64,000 nucleotides of DNA from assembly GCF_040802235.1 (NCBI RefSeq), contig NC_133158.1, forward strand, positions 38,382,001 through 38,446,000. The letters run 5' to 3'. This document shows positions 1-11,840 of the stretch, in pieces; the stretch's first letter is position 1; each line of letters begins with the position of its first letter. Made by a program: the position numbers and the translations under genes. The notes beneath the pieces were generated by a model, which was not told where the DNA came from, did not search any database, and saw only the letters and a program-made list of their open reading frames with translations. Origin of the DNA: Manis javanica. Lineage: Eukaryota; Chordata; Mammalia; Pholidota; Manidae.

Positions 1-160
1 TCCTTCCTGCTCCATAAAACAATATTCTCCCACTTCTTTGGTTGGATTTGCCTATGGCTTTGCCTTAGCTTAACACATCCAGGATTGCAATCCTTTGCTA
101 TTCCTGAATAAACCCATTTTTGTTGGTAAAATAACTTCTATTTTTAACACTGTCATGAAG
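1..160 (+). repeat. Possible LTR 3' end (fragment)
   Basis: The stretch carries an AATAAA signal at about 108 followed by a T-rich U5-like tail, which resembles the 3' end of a retroviral LTR. The 5' part would lie left of the window. Resemblance only. Confidence 0.3.
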
Positions 161-1090
161 AGGGGTTGGAAGCCCAAAGTCATAGGCATTCTACAAAATC
201 TTTGTACTATTCTTCCAACTTTTCTGTAAGAATCAAATCCTGTCAAAATATTTCAAGACGTGAGCTATGGTCAGAGTGAGAATATAGGCAGATCATGTGC
301 CCCTCGGCCCCCCAGATGGGAGGAGGTCAGCCAGGGCCTCCAGGCAGAAACCAGCCTGGCTTCTGGAGGAGGGGCTGACCTGTGTGTGGGAGAGATGGCT
401 CAGCACAGCCCAAGGTCCATCAGGGACCTGTGGACAAGAAGGACAGGTGGGACAAGGTTCACGCAGCACGGCACAGAAAGGGGGCTGTTACAGGCCTTGT
501 GCGGTTTGGTTAGGAGAGGGGACCTTATCCCATGCCTAATAACGATTTCCCTTTCCGCTCTTTGGTTCTGACAGAGAGATTCTGGAAGGGATGGCCCAAA
601 GGCCTGGCTGTCAGCTGCACAAGGCCAGGGAGGTGGCTAGGGATGGTGAACCCAGACAGGGCCTTCCTCCTCCACGAGGCCAACCCCACACCCCAGAAAT
701 GACATAACGTACATTTAGAAATCACAGGCAGCTCTGGGCAGAAGGGATGGGGCTGGTAGAGGAGAAGAGTTAGGAAGCTTTAGAAGAAGGAAGGCAGATG
801 GGGTGGGGTCAAGGGGCGTGGGGGAAGGGGTGGCTCTGGGCAGCCGAAATGGGGCAGAAGGGGCAGGACAGAGTTGCCATGGCCAGTCCCCTCCTCGTGT
901 CCTCACCCCACTCCCTCCCTCCCTGTTCCTGGCCAGCTACCCAGGGCAGAGGCATGTGCGCTAAATTTAGAACCATGAGACTGAGCTGAGTCGGGCAGGC
1001 GGGGGCAGTCAGAGCCTTAATGCCCCCAAACTGGACAGTGGTGTGAATGTGCCACACGTCCTGTGTCTCCACCAAAAAGAGTATGAGAGT
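161..1090. other. Intergenic, no recognised feature
   Basis: Mostly G-rich single-copy-looking sequence. The open frames here are short, lack splice or codon signatures, and match no family I know. Confidence 0.5.
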
Positions 1091-1094
1091 TCGC

Positions 1095-1270
1095 AAACAC
1101 GGGCCGACTGAGGACTGTATGGGACCTGATTTCCATAACAACCCCATGAAGTGGGAATTATTGTTGCCCCCAGTAAGGAAACTGAGGCACAGAGGGGTAA
1201 GAGGCTCACCCGAAGCCATAGAGCTGTATGTAGCTAAGTGGAGATGGGCTTCTGCAAACAAATTACATTT
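1095..1270 (-). repeat. MIR SINE relic
   Basis: The core reads as the reverse of the MIR motif (a run like 'gaaactgaggcacagaggg' on the + strand), placing the element on the - strand. Old and diverged. Confidence 0.7.
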
Positions 1271-1560
1271 ATAATCAGCTGAGTAGGGAATGCTTGCTAT
1301 TGATGTGAAGATAATCATGTGTCATGTGAAGGTGAGCCCACAACTGCAAATGGCATTTGGAGCAAATCATTCCAGAAATGCAAAGTCTGTTTAACATTGC
1401 AATCAGCGGTGTAACACACCCCATTAACAGAACAAGGGAGGAAATACCCTTGCAAGGGGTGCAGTAAAAGGATTTGATAACATTCAAAACTTATTTGGAA
1501 TAAAGTCTTAGCAACTTAGTTTTAGAAGGGGACTTACCCAATCTGATAAAGGGAAATATG

Positions 1561-2032
1561 GGGAGCTGAGTAATGGCCCCCAAAGATGTTGCACCCTAAA
1601 TCCCAAACCTGTAACTATACATAGTAAAGGGGCCTTTGCAGACATGATTAAGGACTCTGAGATGAGAGATGATTCTGGATTATCCAGATGGGCCTGAAAT
1701 AATCACGAAGGTCCTTATGAGAGAGAGGCGGGAGGGTCCGAAGCGAAATGAAGAGGTGTGACAACAGAAGCAGAGGCTGGAAGATGCTGCTGGCTTTGGA
1801 GATGGAGGAAAGGACCGTGAGCCAAGGGACGCAGGCGGCCTCCGGGAGCTGAAAAGGAAAGGGACAGATCCCACCCTCCAGCCTCCTGAAGAACACAGCC
1901 CTGTGGACACTTGATCCTAGCCCATTTCAGATCTTTGATCTCCAGAACTGTAAGACAGTAGAGTTGTGTTGTTTTAAGCCACTGACTGTATTTCTGGCGA
2001 TTTGTTACAGCAGTGGTAGGAAATGAATACAG
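1561..2032 (+). mobile_element. MLT1-type (ERVL-MaLR) solo LTR
   Basis: It begins with the 'taatggcccccaaag' type start and ends with 'ccagaactgtaagacag', 'ttgttttaagccac' and 'tttgttacagcag', the hallmark 3' end of MaLR LTRs. No internal region is attached. Confidence 0.75.
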
Positions 2033-2229
2033 GAATCTAAAGAAACCTCTAGGTGGAATATTGACTGTTTCCCTCAAGATTAGGAAGGAGGCATGGATGC
2101 CTATTCAATATTGCGCTAAGGCAAGAAAAAGGCATAAAAGGTACAGGATTGGAAAGGAAGGGAAGATAATGTCTCAAGGTGACAGGATTGTATAGCAGAA
2201 AATCCAAAGAATCTGCAAACAAAATGGTT

Positions 2230-2540
2230 GCCATTAGTGTAGAGATGGTTTGTAAATCTTACTGTGAAATGAAAGCAGAACTTTTAGAAGATAAATTAAT
2301 GGATATCTTCATGACCTTTTGATTTAGCAAAGAGTTTTAAAACAGGACATAAAAGTACAAATCATAAGGAAATGATTGGAAAATAGAACTACATTAAAAT
2401 TAGGAACTTTTGTTCATTAAAAGGCACTTCCAAGAGACTGAAAAATTCTCCAATCCACAGAGTAGGGGAAGGTATTTGCAATTCTTAAAACTGGTGAGTG
2501 GCTTGTATCTAGAATATATAAAGAGCTTCTAGAAATCATT
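2230..2540 (+). mobile_element. Old L1 fragment, left half of a split element
   Basis: Diverged L1 ORF2 3' sequence (for example around 2395-2530) that stops at 2540-2555 and resumes after 5228. It is the host of the younger chimeric insertion. Confidence 0.65.
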
Positions 2541-2555
2541 AAAATGAAAAGACAG
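2541..2555 (+). repeat. Target-site duplication, left copy
   Basis: The 15-mer aaaatgaaaagacag recurs exactly at 5214-5228. The step TT/AAAA at 2539-2544 fits the L1 endonuclease cleavage preference. Confidence 0.9.
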
Positions 2556-2893
2556 CCCCTCCCCCCCCCGGCGTGCCGGCGCCCGACTGGCCTGGCTCCC
2601 CTCCCCGGCCCCCGACGGGGCAGGCGGACTGCCCTGAGGAGGTGGGGAGGGGAGGGGGCTGGGCCGGCCAGCGGGTGGGTGACGATGCCGAACTTCTGCG
2701 CTGCCCCCAACTGCACGCGGAAGAGCACGCAGTCAGACCTGGCCTTCTTCAGGTTCCCGCTGGACCCGGCCAGATGCCAGAAGTGGGTGGAGAATTGTAG
2801 GAGAGCAGACTTAGAAGATAAACACCTGATCAACTAAATAAACATTATCGATTATGTGCCAAACACTTTGAGACCTCAGTGATCTGTAGAACT
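2556..2893 (+). pseudogene. THAP12: THAP12 5' retrocopy (exons 1-2, frameshifted)
   Basis: The ATG at 2685 opens a THAP zinc-finger domain starting MPNFCAAPNCTRKS, which I recognise as THAP12 (PRKRIR, a C2CH-type DNA-binding protein). The two N-terminal cysteines and the tryptophan of the WVENC stretch are present. The reading frame runs to DLEDK; then one A is missing near 2820-2823, producing a stop at 2835-2837. In the shifted frame the THAP sequence continues (TPDQLNKHYRLCAKHFETS..ICRT) to 2893. Residue 26 is L where I recall R in human. Upstream 2556-2684 is GC-rich and looks like the parental 5'UTR, so the copy is nearly complete at its 5' end. Intron 1 is absent, so it derives from RNA. 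Only the THAP domain is represented, with nothing of the long C-terminal part, so no functional product is expected. Confidence 0.88.
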
Positions 2894-3410
2894 GTAAGTC
2901 ATGGGAAGGCTTGGTTTTTGTGTTTCCTTTCTCTGTCACTCACTCAGTATCTGGTTGGAAATGTAAATCTTTATCTGTTAATGTTGGAGAGTATTCTTAT
3001 ACCCTACCACTGTTTTTTTTTTCTTTTTTAAGATGAAGACAAATTTGGAACTGAATAGTATGTTTTGTTCTTAAAAACCTGTTTCTTTACCTCTCTGTTT
3101 CTGATGCCCCATTCCTACTCAAAAGAGATAGCCATTTTTAAACTTCTTATGTAGCCTACAGAAAATTTTAGATGATTATAAAAGTATATATTTAAGGTAA
3201 AGCAAGCATTTTTATTTAGAGCAGCTTCTCTAGAGCTTTTTTATGAGTGAAGTCTTCATCAAGAAATTGAGCTCCTTGTTTTCATGTTCTTGTATGTACT
3301 GTTAGAACCAATCCTTAATTTTTAGGTGCTAGAAGGAAAATCATACAATTAATATGAAAAAACTTCCATCAATAATTTACAATTTCGTGTCAAGACCTAG
3401 GTCTTTCTAC
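2894..3410 (+). pseudogene. Retained THAP12 intron 2 sequence (inferred)
   Basis: The THAP12 exon 2 similarity stops exactly before GTAAGT at 2894-2899, a near-perfect 5' splice site. The following ~515 bases are non-coding, with a T-rich run near 3012-3030, and join L1 sequence near 3405-3412. That this is THAP12 intron 2 is inferred from the donor motif and its position. Confidence 0.6.
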
Positions 3411-5213
3411 TCATGAGAGAAATTAAAGAAGATACCAATAAATGAAAACACATCCCATGCTCATGAATAGGAAGAATTAATATTGTTAAAATGGCCATCC
3501 TGCTTAAAGCAATCTATAGATTCAATGCAATTCCTATCAAAATACCAACAGCATTCTTCAACGAACTAGAGAAAATCATCCTAAAATTCATATGGAACCA
3601 CAAAAGACCTCGAGTAGCCAAAGCAATCCTGAGAAGGAAGAATAAAGCTCCCCAACTTCAAGCTCTACTACAAAGCCACAGTAATCAAGACAATTTGGTA
3701 CTGGCACAAGAACAGACCCATAGACCAATGAAGCAGACTAGAGAGCCCTGGTATAAACCCACACATACATGGTCAATTAATATATGATAAAGGAGCCATG
3801 GACATACAATGTGGAAATGAGAGCCTCTTCAACAGCTGGTGTTGGCAAAACTGGACAGCTACATGCAAGAGAATGAAACTGGATTATTGTTTAACCCCAT
3901 ACACAAAAGTAAACTTGAAATGGATTAAAGACTTGAATGTAAGCCATGAAACCATAAAACTCTTAGAAGACAACATAGGCAAACATCTCCTGAATATAAG
4001 CATGAGCAACTTCTTCCTGAACCCATCTCCTCGAGAAAGGGAAACAAAAGCAAAAATGAACTCATGGGACTACATCAAACTAAAAAGTTTTTGTATGGCA
4101 AAGGACATCATCAACAAAACAAAAAGGCATCCTACAGTATGGGAGAATATATTTGTAAATGACACATCTGACAAGGGGTTAACATCCAAAATATATAAAG
4201 AACTTACACACCTCAGCACCCAAAAAGCAAATAACCCGATTAACAAATGGGCAGAGGATATGAAGAGACAGTTCTTCAAAGAAGAAATTCAAATGGCCAA
4301 CAGACACATGAAAAGATGCTTCACATCACTAATCATCAGGGAAATGCAAATTCAAACCACAATGAGATATCACCTCACACCAGTAAGGATGGCCAGCATT
4401 GAAAAGACTAAGAACAACAAATGTTGGTGAGGATGTGGAGAAAGGAGAACCCTCCTACACTGCTGGTGGGAATGTAAGCTAGTTCAACCATTGTGGAAAG
4501 CAATATGGAGGTTCCTCAAAACACTAAAAATAGAAATACCATTTGACCCTAGAATCCCACTCCTTGGAATATACCCAAAGAATTCAACTCCTCAGATTCA
4601 AAAAGACATATGCAACCCTATGTTCATCACAGCACTTTTTACAGTAGCCAAGATATGGAAGCAACCTAAGTGTCCATCTGTAAATGAATGGATAAAGAAG
4701 ATGTGGTACATATATACAATGGAATACTATTCAGCCATAAGAAAGAAACAAATCCTACCATTTGCAACAACTTGGATGGAGCTGGAGGACATTGTGGTCA
4801 GTGAAATAAGCCAGGCAGAGAAAGACAAATGCCAAATGATTTCCCTCATTTGTGGAGTATAACAATGAGGCAAAACTGAAGGAACAAAATGGCAGCAGAC
4901 TCAGAGACTCCAAGAATGAACTAGTGGTTACCAAAGGGGAGGGGTGTGGGAGGGCGGGTGGGGAGGGAGGGAGAAGGGGACTGAGGGGTATTATGTTTAG
5001 TACACATGGTGTGAGGAATCACGGGGAGAACAGTGTATCACAGACAAGGGACATAGTGGATCTCTGGCAACTTGCTGCACTGATGGACAGTGACTGCATT
5101 GGGGTATGGGTGGGGACTTGATAGTATAGGTAAATGTAGTAAGCACATTGTTTTTTCATGTGAAACCTTCATAAGAGTGTATATCAATCATACCTTAATA
5201 AAAAATTTTTTAA
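3411..5213 (+). mobile_element. 5'-truncated L1 (ORF2 C-terminal part and 3'UTR)
   Basis: Translated pieces at 3491-3787, 3798-4430 and 4491-4862 match the C-terminal part of L1 ORF2p in order, but stops at 3787 and 4430 break it. The 3'UTR includes a G-rich tract (4935-4985) typical of L1 and ends with AATAAA near 5197 plus a short A-run. It lacks the promoter, ORF1, endonuclease and most of the reverse transcriptase, so it is dead. Its 3'UTR resembles the antisense copy at 33990-34205, so both belong to a related lineage-specific L1 group. Confidence 0.9.
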
Positions 5214-5228
5214 AAAATGAAAAGACAG
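5214..5228 (+). repeat. Target-site duplication, right copy
   Basis: Exact repeat of 2541-2555, lying directly after the A-tail of the inserted L1. Confidence 0.9.
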
Positions 5229-5880
5229 ACAAACCAATAGAACAGTGAACAGAAGCCAGGAACACGCATTTCACACCACAGATTCATCAATGGTTCAAAA
5301 ATACATGAAAAGGTAGTCGTCCTTGTTGGTCACATGTGACATGAGATGCTAATATATATTCAAAGGGCCAAGTAATGTTAAAAGTATCGACAGCATGCCA
5401 AGTGTTGGAGAGGATGTGGTGCATCTAGCACTCTCACATCTGTTGGTTGGACTGTGACTCGGTGTAATTGCTCTGGAAAACTGTTCAATGAGGGTTCATT
5501 GCAGTACTGCTAAAAACCAGAAACAACTCAAATATTCATCAAATCAGGACCGAATAAATATGTTTTTGGCCCATGCACACAACCTAACACACTCAGCAGC
5601 AACAGAGGAGGGACCTCCTGCTCCCGGCACCTCTCAGACATGATGTTGAGTAAAAGCAGCCAGAAACAAGAGAGAATAGGGTATGATTCCATTTATGTGA
5701 AGTTCAAGAATGAATGACATGATTCTGTGGTGATGGCAGAACAGGAATTTCTGTGTGGACAAGAATGTTCTAGATGGTGAATGGCTTGGGGTACCAAGTT
5801 GTATATACCTTTGTCAAAATGTTTCAAACTGTATACTTGATATTTGTGCATTTCACCATATTATGAATTATATGGTGAGG
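5229..5880 (+). mobile_element. Old L1 fragment, right half of the split element
   Basis: Diverged L1 3' sequence continues from the left half. It includes 'ggagaggatgtgg' (5409) and the 'attccatttatgtgaagttc' stretch (5687) common to old L1 3' ends. Confidence 0.65.
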
Positions 5881-6780
5881 GAACCAAACCAAACCCAGAC
5901 CCCTCACCCTTAGTGTGACGAGCAATTCACAGCATTCAGCATTCACACAGCATTCATGGGCTGAAGAAACTGCTGGGTGAATGACTGATGGGAGCTGTGA
6001 CAGAGGGTCAGGCAGACATCCCCTGAACCCACTGATCCCTACATAGCCAACATCAAGGTAGCCGGATGCCCACGCAGCAAGGATACTTGTGGACAAAGTG
6101 GAATATGGATCCTATCAGGCATCTGGGGTTAATGTCCAATGAAAGGAAATATGAGAAACAGAGAAACAGTTTCAGTGACAGACACAGGCAGGAAGCAAAC
6201 AGATGCACACAGAATAGGGGATAATCTACAGGATAATTAACAGCATTTCTCACCAAGTCATGACACAGACAGTGGAAGGAGGTTGGGGAGGGGCTCTGCT
6301 ACATTAGAAGAGACTGATACTTAGATCTCATTTGAATCCTGATCTGAACATACCTTCCATACGAGGACATTGCAGAGGTAATTGGGTAGATATGACAGTG
6401 GACAGGTTAATTTCATTGTGGTCTCACCAGGAAACATCCCTATTTCTGAAAAAATGCCTTCTGAGGTGGGTAAGGATGAAATGACATATCTGGATTTTAC
6501 TTTAAAATATTCTGGCAGGGACAAAAAGAGAAGGATAGAAGGAAGAGATGGAACAAATGTGGTGAAATCTCGTCCATGTCCCCTCTGATGGGGGGCTTGT
6601 GCATTTACTGGGCTTTAGTCTCTTCTGGGAAGATGTGGATTTTCATAATGGAAAGAAAGAGGAAATGGGGGGTGAGATGGGGTTTGGGGGTCAGCCTGTG
6701 AAGGACAGGCCCGCACTGCCCAGCTGCACACGCTCAGCAGAGGGATCAGACTGACTGTAAGCCTGGGGCCATGGAGCAAG
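5881..6780 (+). repeat. Old L1 3'UTR-like tract (6290-6590), rest unassigned
   Basis: 6290-6590 resembles ancient L1 3'UTR sequence ('gacatatctggattttactttaaaata'-like). I see nothing definite in 5881-6290 or 6590-6780. Confidence 0.4.
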
Positions 6781-7260
6781 CCAAGGTGTGGCAGTGCGAG
6801 GCCTCAGAGCATGCTGCACAGGCAGCTGGCTGCCTACTCTTCTTTCTCCTAATACTTAGCAGCCATGTGTCTAATTGGAAATGACACTTCTCAGCCTCCC
6901 TTGCAGATACGGATGGCCAGGTGACAAACTTCTGCCCAATGGAATGTAGGCAGAAATTGCTGGATGGGGCTTCTGAGAAGGATATTTTCCCAGGAAGGGC
7001 TGAGCTGGCTGGTAGGCAGCTTTGCCCTTCCCTTTGCTCATTCTCCCTGTCTGGAATCAGATGTGATTGCTGGAACTGCAGCAGCCATTTTGTGACCATG
7101 TGATAACCTTGGCATTGAAAACCCTAAGGCTGGAGATGGTTGGACCAGAAAGACTTGGGACCTGGTCATCTGGACGATTTCTCAACTCTTTGTGGAGCCC
7201 TGGACTGCTTCTTACATTTCCCATTACTAGAGGAAAAATAAATCCTACTTTGTATACATT
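6781..7260 (+). repeat. Ancient interspersed repeat, family uncertain
   Basis: The block ending 'gaggaaaaataaatcc' near 7229-7245, with 'gcagccattttgtgacc' near 7080, has the look of an old mammalian LTR or DNA-element relic. I cannot name the subfamily. Confidence 0.4.
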
Positions 7261-7599
7261 CCTGTTATTTCATATCTCATTAACCCAGTTCCTAATGGAA
7301 ACAGAAGCATTTTCCTCTGCCCTTTGTGCTGGTGACTAGGTCTGCAAAGGGATGGTTTAACTGCCACCAACCCGGGCTTCCACTCCAGCTTGAGGATTAC
7401 CTTTGCCTTTTTTCCCATGTTTTGCCTTTTTTTCTTCAGTGCGTGGAGAACTGCTGTCTGTGGATGATCCCAGGCTGTTCTCTGGGGAGACACAAAGTGA
7501 GGGCCACGGCAAATGACTCTTCAGTTCATGATGGCTGTGAACACAGCATGAGGCTGGGGAGAGATCCAGACACACTGGGGCTCTGGCACCAGCGTCCTC

Positions 7600-7690
7600 G
7601 CCTGTCTGTTGACCGGGCTTTGCAAGTCACCCAGCTTCTCTGAACCTCAGTTTCCATGTCTGAGATGATCACACTGACTTTTTCTGGGGA
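7600..7690 (+). repeat. MIR relic
   Basis: 'gaacctcagtttccatgtctgagatga' near 7643 is the MIR core in + orientation, diverged. Confidence 0.6.
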
Positions 7691-7699
7691 GCTGTGAGC

Positions 7700-8650
7700 T
7701 GCAGCAAGGCCCCACGTGCACGTGCACCTGGTGCACAGGGGTGTGGTGCCTTCCCTTTCGCAGCCTTCCATTTGCTCCTTAGGAGTCGTGCCAGACCGTT
7801 TGATGGGGGAGCCATGGCCCCTAAGCCCTCTGCCTACGGTGGGCCCAGAGCTTCAGCTGTGAGCCTGCCAGAGCTTCCCTAGGGCTGCAACCAAAGCCTG
7901 AGAGATCCCCATCTCCTTATTTTTCTCTCTTCAACTGGTACCCTCAGGGAAGGAGGCATTTGGTCGGATTCTTCCTCCTACCCTAAGGAATCATCTGTAG
8001 CTTGGAGATACCAGGCTATGCCAGCCCAGAGGGGCAGCCAGTCACTGGCAGATGGGCTGGGGTTTTCCAGAGAGCCCAGAGATGTATGCTGGTGAGCGGC
8101 TCAGGGAGCCAGGCCAGCGCAGAGGAGGGTGACCTGGGGTAATGAGGGCAAAGACATGGCCTGGGAGGTGGGGGACCTGACACTGAGGGACAGACTCTGA
8201 GCAGCTGAGCAATGGGGTGCATAAAAGGGAGGAAGAGAGGGGTCCTGAGGCTCTGGCAGGAAGGTCAGGGCCTGGGCCTGAAAATGCAAATACCTCCTGG
8301 GCCAAGCTGCATAAATATAATGGTAAAGGGGGGAGGCAGTAAGAGGGTGCTGGGGCCTGTGGGAAACTCAGGTGCTAAGCTGCTGAATCATCCTTTTCTA
8401 TCTTTCTTAGTAGCTATAGGGGAGTCAAACTTAATTAACCATATCATAAACTTCAGAAGATACCACTGTTATCGGAACCCTAATAAAATCGAACTTTTTT
8501 CTTAATTGAAGAGGCAATGAAGATACACACCAAAAATTTTCTAACAATGCAGGCTTGACGTGTCAGTGTGATGAAAAGCCCTCACTACCAGATTTTGTCT
8601 TTCTAACCAGAGGTATTTTGTGCACACACACTTAGGTGCCCCTTGCTTTT
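7700..8650. other. Intergenic, no recognised feature
   Basis: No convincing gene or repeat. Open frames on both strands are short and overlap one another. Confidence 0.5.
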
Positions 8651-8654
8651 TTTA

Positions 8655-9015
8655 CTAAACAAATGCTTCTGCATTTTTTTCACATGTCATAACATGGATG
8701 AACCTGCGAATATTATGCTCAGTGAAAGAAGCCAGTCATAACAGGACAAATACTGTATGATCTCACATCAGTGAGGTCCTCAGGGTAGACACACTCCTAG
8801 AGACAGGAAGTAGACTGGGGGTGGTCCCGGGGCTGTGGGAGGGAGTAGGGAGTGTTTAACGGCCACAGAGTTTCAACTTGGGAAGTTCTGGGGGTGGATG
8901 GTGGGGATGGTTGCACAAAAATGTGAATGTACTTAATGCCAGTGAACTGTACGATGCAAATGCTTAAAAGGGTAAATTTTGTTATGTATAATTTACCCCG
9001 AGCTTTTAAAAGTTA
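8655..9015 (+). mobile_element. Old L1 3' end
   Basis: 'aacatggatgaacctgcgaatattatgc' and 'atactgtatgatctcac' followed by 'gatggttgcacaaaaatgtgaatgtac' are standard old-L1 3' sequence. It ends in an A-rich run near 9015. Confidence 0.75.
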
Positions 9016-10230
9016 AAAAAAGAAATACATTTGCTCAGCTACTTAGCCAGGTCCCCTGGTGGGCCCTGAGGTTATTTCCAGTCTTTCACAATTTCCAAAT
9101 TTGTGCACCAGTTCCAAACGGAGCGGGACTGTTTTCCTGCACACCTGGAACTCTGCCGTTTGCCAGGTGATAACCAGCATCTCAGTGTGAATTTGCATTT
9201 TTTAACTGCAGAGAAGATTGTGTGTCTTCCTAGATGTTAATGATCATCTAGGTAAGATGCTTCTCTCTGGGAATATCCTTTGTGCTTTTTTCTGTTGGTA
9301 TTTGTAGTTTTAACATGATTCTCGAGATACTTTGTCAGTTAAAGGACGTTGGCTCAGCTGTTTGTCAGCACTGCTGAAAGTACCTGTCCTCCAGATGACC
9401 TGTCAGTTCCGTTTGGACTGTTTATTATATATTTTCTGTAGAGGACATTTTACTGTTTGCTTGGTGAGATGCTTTGGGGTGTTGTGCCTTGCCTAGAAAG
9501 GCACTCCCCATACTAAAAAAATCCATGCATTAAAAAAATTCTATTTTCTTCTGGTGTTTGAACGAGGTAATATTTTTTAAATTAAAAGTTTTTAAGAACA
9601 TAAGCCTACTTCTAGATAATTCTCCAGGAAACAAAGAAAGGCAAGCTGGGTGCAAAAGATCCTTATTTTAAGAAGTGATAAGTATACACCCCTCTCCCCA
9701 GGCAATGGGGGACTTGGGGTGAGCTCCGGTGCACGGTGAGGAGAGGAGGTGCCAGCTCTCTGGGGGGCCACCTGCTGACCCGCTTGTCCTCAGACCAGCC
9801 AGTTGTCCCCATTTTCCTCCACAGAGCCACCTTCTCTGCACTAGGCGGGCTGCTGCCTCCAGCTGCAAGAGGGGTGGGTCCCCATGGTGGGACGCAGTCC
9901 TCAGCCATCTTCTTCTCTCACCCCAGGACTTAACACCTTAACTGCACACCACTGAGCCCCCTCCCTGCTGCCGGTGCCCTCCTGTGCCCACTTTTCAGTC
10001 CACCTGCCCCCTGGCTCTGGGCCCCCTCCTTGGGGCCTTGTCTGGCCTCCTTGACCTCTTGCCACCATCCCAGCAAAGGATGATGGATTTCATCCTTCAT
10101 GGGCTTTGCACCAGGGTGCTCTGGAAATATCCCCTTGCTCTCTAGGCCCTCAAGCTCTTCAGAACTGCTCCTTCTTTCTTTCCAGGCTGGAAACATGCCC
10201 AGGTAGGTCCCCCAGGCCCACAGACGCCCT
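9016..10230. other. A/T-rich relic (9180-9600), then nothing definite
   Basis: 9180-9600 looks like diverged antisense LINE sequence but is not assignable. I see no feature in 9640-10230. Confidence 0.3.
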
Positions 10231-10234
10231 CCAT

Positions 10235-10370
10235 GCAGGATCAGCCTCTCCTAGAACTGCCTGGAAATGGAGAAGCCCAGTCACCCAGACCCTGTGAATT
10301 AGTGTGCATCCGGACAAGCTTCTCAGCCAACTTGAATGTGCAGTGAAGTCTGAGAATCTCTTGAGCACGG
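10235..10370 (+). repeat. MER5-type (hAT-Charlie) MITE relic
   Basis: The end 'gaatgtgcagtgaagtctgagaatctct' resembles the MER5A/B terminus. Diverged. Confidence 0.45.
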
Positions 10371-10880
10371 TCCTGTGCCAATCCCAAGCTAGGCACTAGA
10401 GGACACAGAAGCAATGCAAATTATGAGGATTTAACTGTGTCCAGCAGAATCCAACTAGAAGCAATTGGAAAAGAAAAAGAAAATCTTTCTTTGGAGACTT
10501 TCACTTGAATTTGCATTTGGGTCAAAGTTCTAATACTGGTTAATGATTTTGTTTCATAACATGAGATTCTCTGATCAATTCTGCTTCCAAATAAGTAACC
10601 TCACTGTGTTATATTGCACACTGTAAATGTAGTCCACACACCCTAGCGCTATGGTCTGACTGGCGTGGGAGGAGATGGGTCGGGAGTACGGGTGCAGCTC
10701 CCTCCCTGCCAGGCCACCCTCCCTGCCCACACCATTGCTCCTTGAAGGACGGAGTGGTCCTCTGTATAGCTTCCCGTTTTGGGTTCTGGAATGTGCCCCT
10801 CAGAGCTTTCAGGCCCGGGATGGACAAGGCTCCTGCTGCTCACAGCTCTGCGTGCCCCTCAAGGCCTCCGCAGCCCCTGT
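10371..10880. other. Intergenic, no recognised feature
   Basis: No supported gene or repeat. Confidence 0.4.
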
Positions 10881-11840
10881 GAACAGTCCCTTCCTTCCGC
10901 GTTCCTCCAGTCACTCCACCTGGACCTGCTGGGCTCCGCTGGGATTCCTGATGACCGCCCTTCCCCAGCTGCTGCCCCTTTCAGACCACTGTGTCCCTTC
11001 TCATTTCCAGACACCCCTTGAGAGCTGACCAAACTCCCCTCTCCACTTGCTGCCCCTGCTGGCCCCCTCGGGCTTTGGGCTTCACCTTTCACTCCACCAG
11101 GCTCTCCCCCTGGGGGTCCTGAAGGCCTCTCCAGGGCCCGTCCCTATGTGCTCCTTCTCGAAGCCCTGCCCTCTCGGCTCTGGTCTCCCCTGGCCTGTCT
11201 GGCTGCTCCCTTGTTCCCCTTTGCACACTTCTCCAGCTACCAGGGGTCTTCAGCCTGTGTCCTGGGCCATTCTCTCTCTCACCTGTGACCATGGCTTCAG
11301 TTCCCACCTCTGTGCCGCTGACACTCACATCTCCCTCTGCTCTCCCTGTCTGCAGGCTCCATCAACAGCTGCCTCTTCAGTGTCCACTTGGCAGTTCCCA
11401 CGGGCACCCGAACCAGGGAGCCCCCCGAGCCCACCTGAGCCCCCTGCCGCCTCCTCCTGCTCCCCCCAGACCCACTCCTCCCTGCTCTTCACCACCTCAG
11501 CAAACAGCTCAGGATCCCCAGGGGTTCTTATCTAAGAGACTAAGTTTCCCTGGTGCTCCCCTCTCTCCCATGCCCACCTCCAATCAGGCCCATGTCCCAT
11601 GGACCCTCCCAAAAAGCACTGAATCCACCTACTTCCCTCCAATCCAGCTACTACCACCCTCATCTCTGCCATGGTTCAGCTTCTGTGACCCCACACCCAC
11701 CTTAGATCGCAGAACTGATCATATGTTTCCATTCTTCACAGCAGCCACCACCTATGGCAGCCCCCAATGCCCCTGCCTCCTGGCACTCACGCCCTTTGGA
11801 GCCCCTCCAGCCCTGAATCATGACTGTGTGACTGACTGTG
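10881..11840 (+). mobile_element. L2 LINE relic
   Basis: The pyrimidine-rich stretch with 'acctgtgaccatggcttc', 'tcaacagctgcctcttc' and 'tccacttggcagttcccacgg' follows the order of L2 consensus sequence. This explains the long open frames here, which are not genes. Confidence 0.55.

Larger units (their letters stand above)
2541..5228 (+). mobile_element. Chimeric THAP12-L1 retro-insertion
   Basis: One insertion event is bounded by perfect 15-bp duplications at 2541-2555 and 5214-5228. From 5' to 3' it holds the first two THAP12 exons already joined (2556-2893), sequence that begins as an intron with GTAAGT (2894 to about 3410), and a 5'-truncated L1 3' end with its AATAAA signal and short A-tail (about 3411-5213). 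The duplication, cleavage motif and A-tail are what L1 target-primed reverse transcription leaves. Because both parts lie inside one duplication, they probably entered as one cDNA. Either a THAP12 pre-mRNA ended at an L1 poly(A) site inside intron 2, or the reverse transcriptase switched template from L1 RNA to THAP12 RNA. Confidence 0.85.

Noticed and set aside
870-885. GTTGCCATGGCC, X-box-like half site
   Set aside because: Only one half fits and there is no CpG island or promoter context.
2544-2684. Upstream ATG in frame with the THAP12 copy
   Set aside because: It lies in the target duplication and 5'UTR; the family start MPNFC is at 2685.
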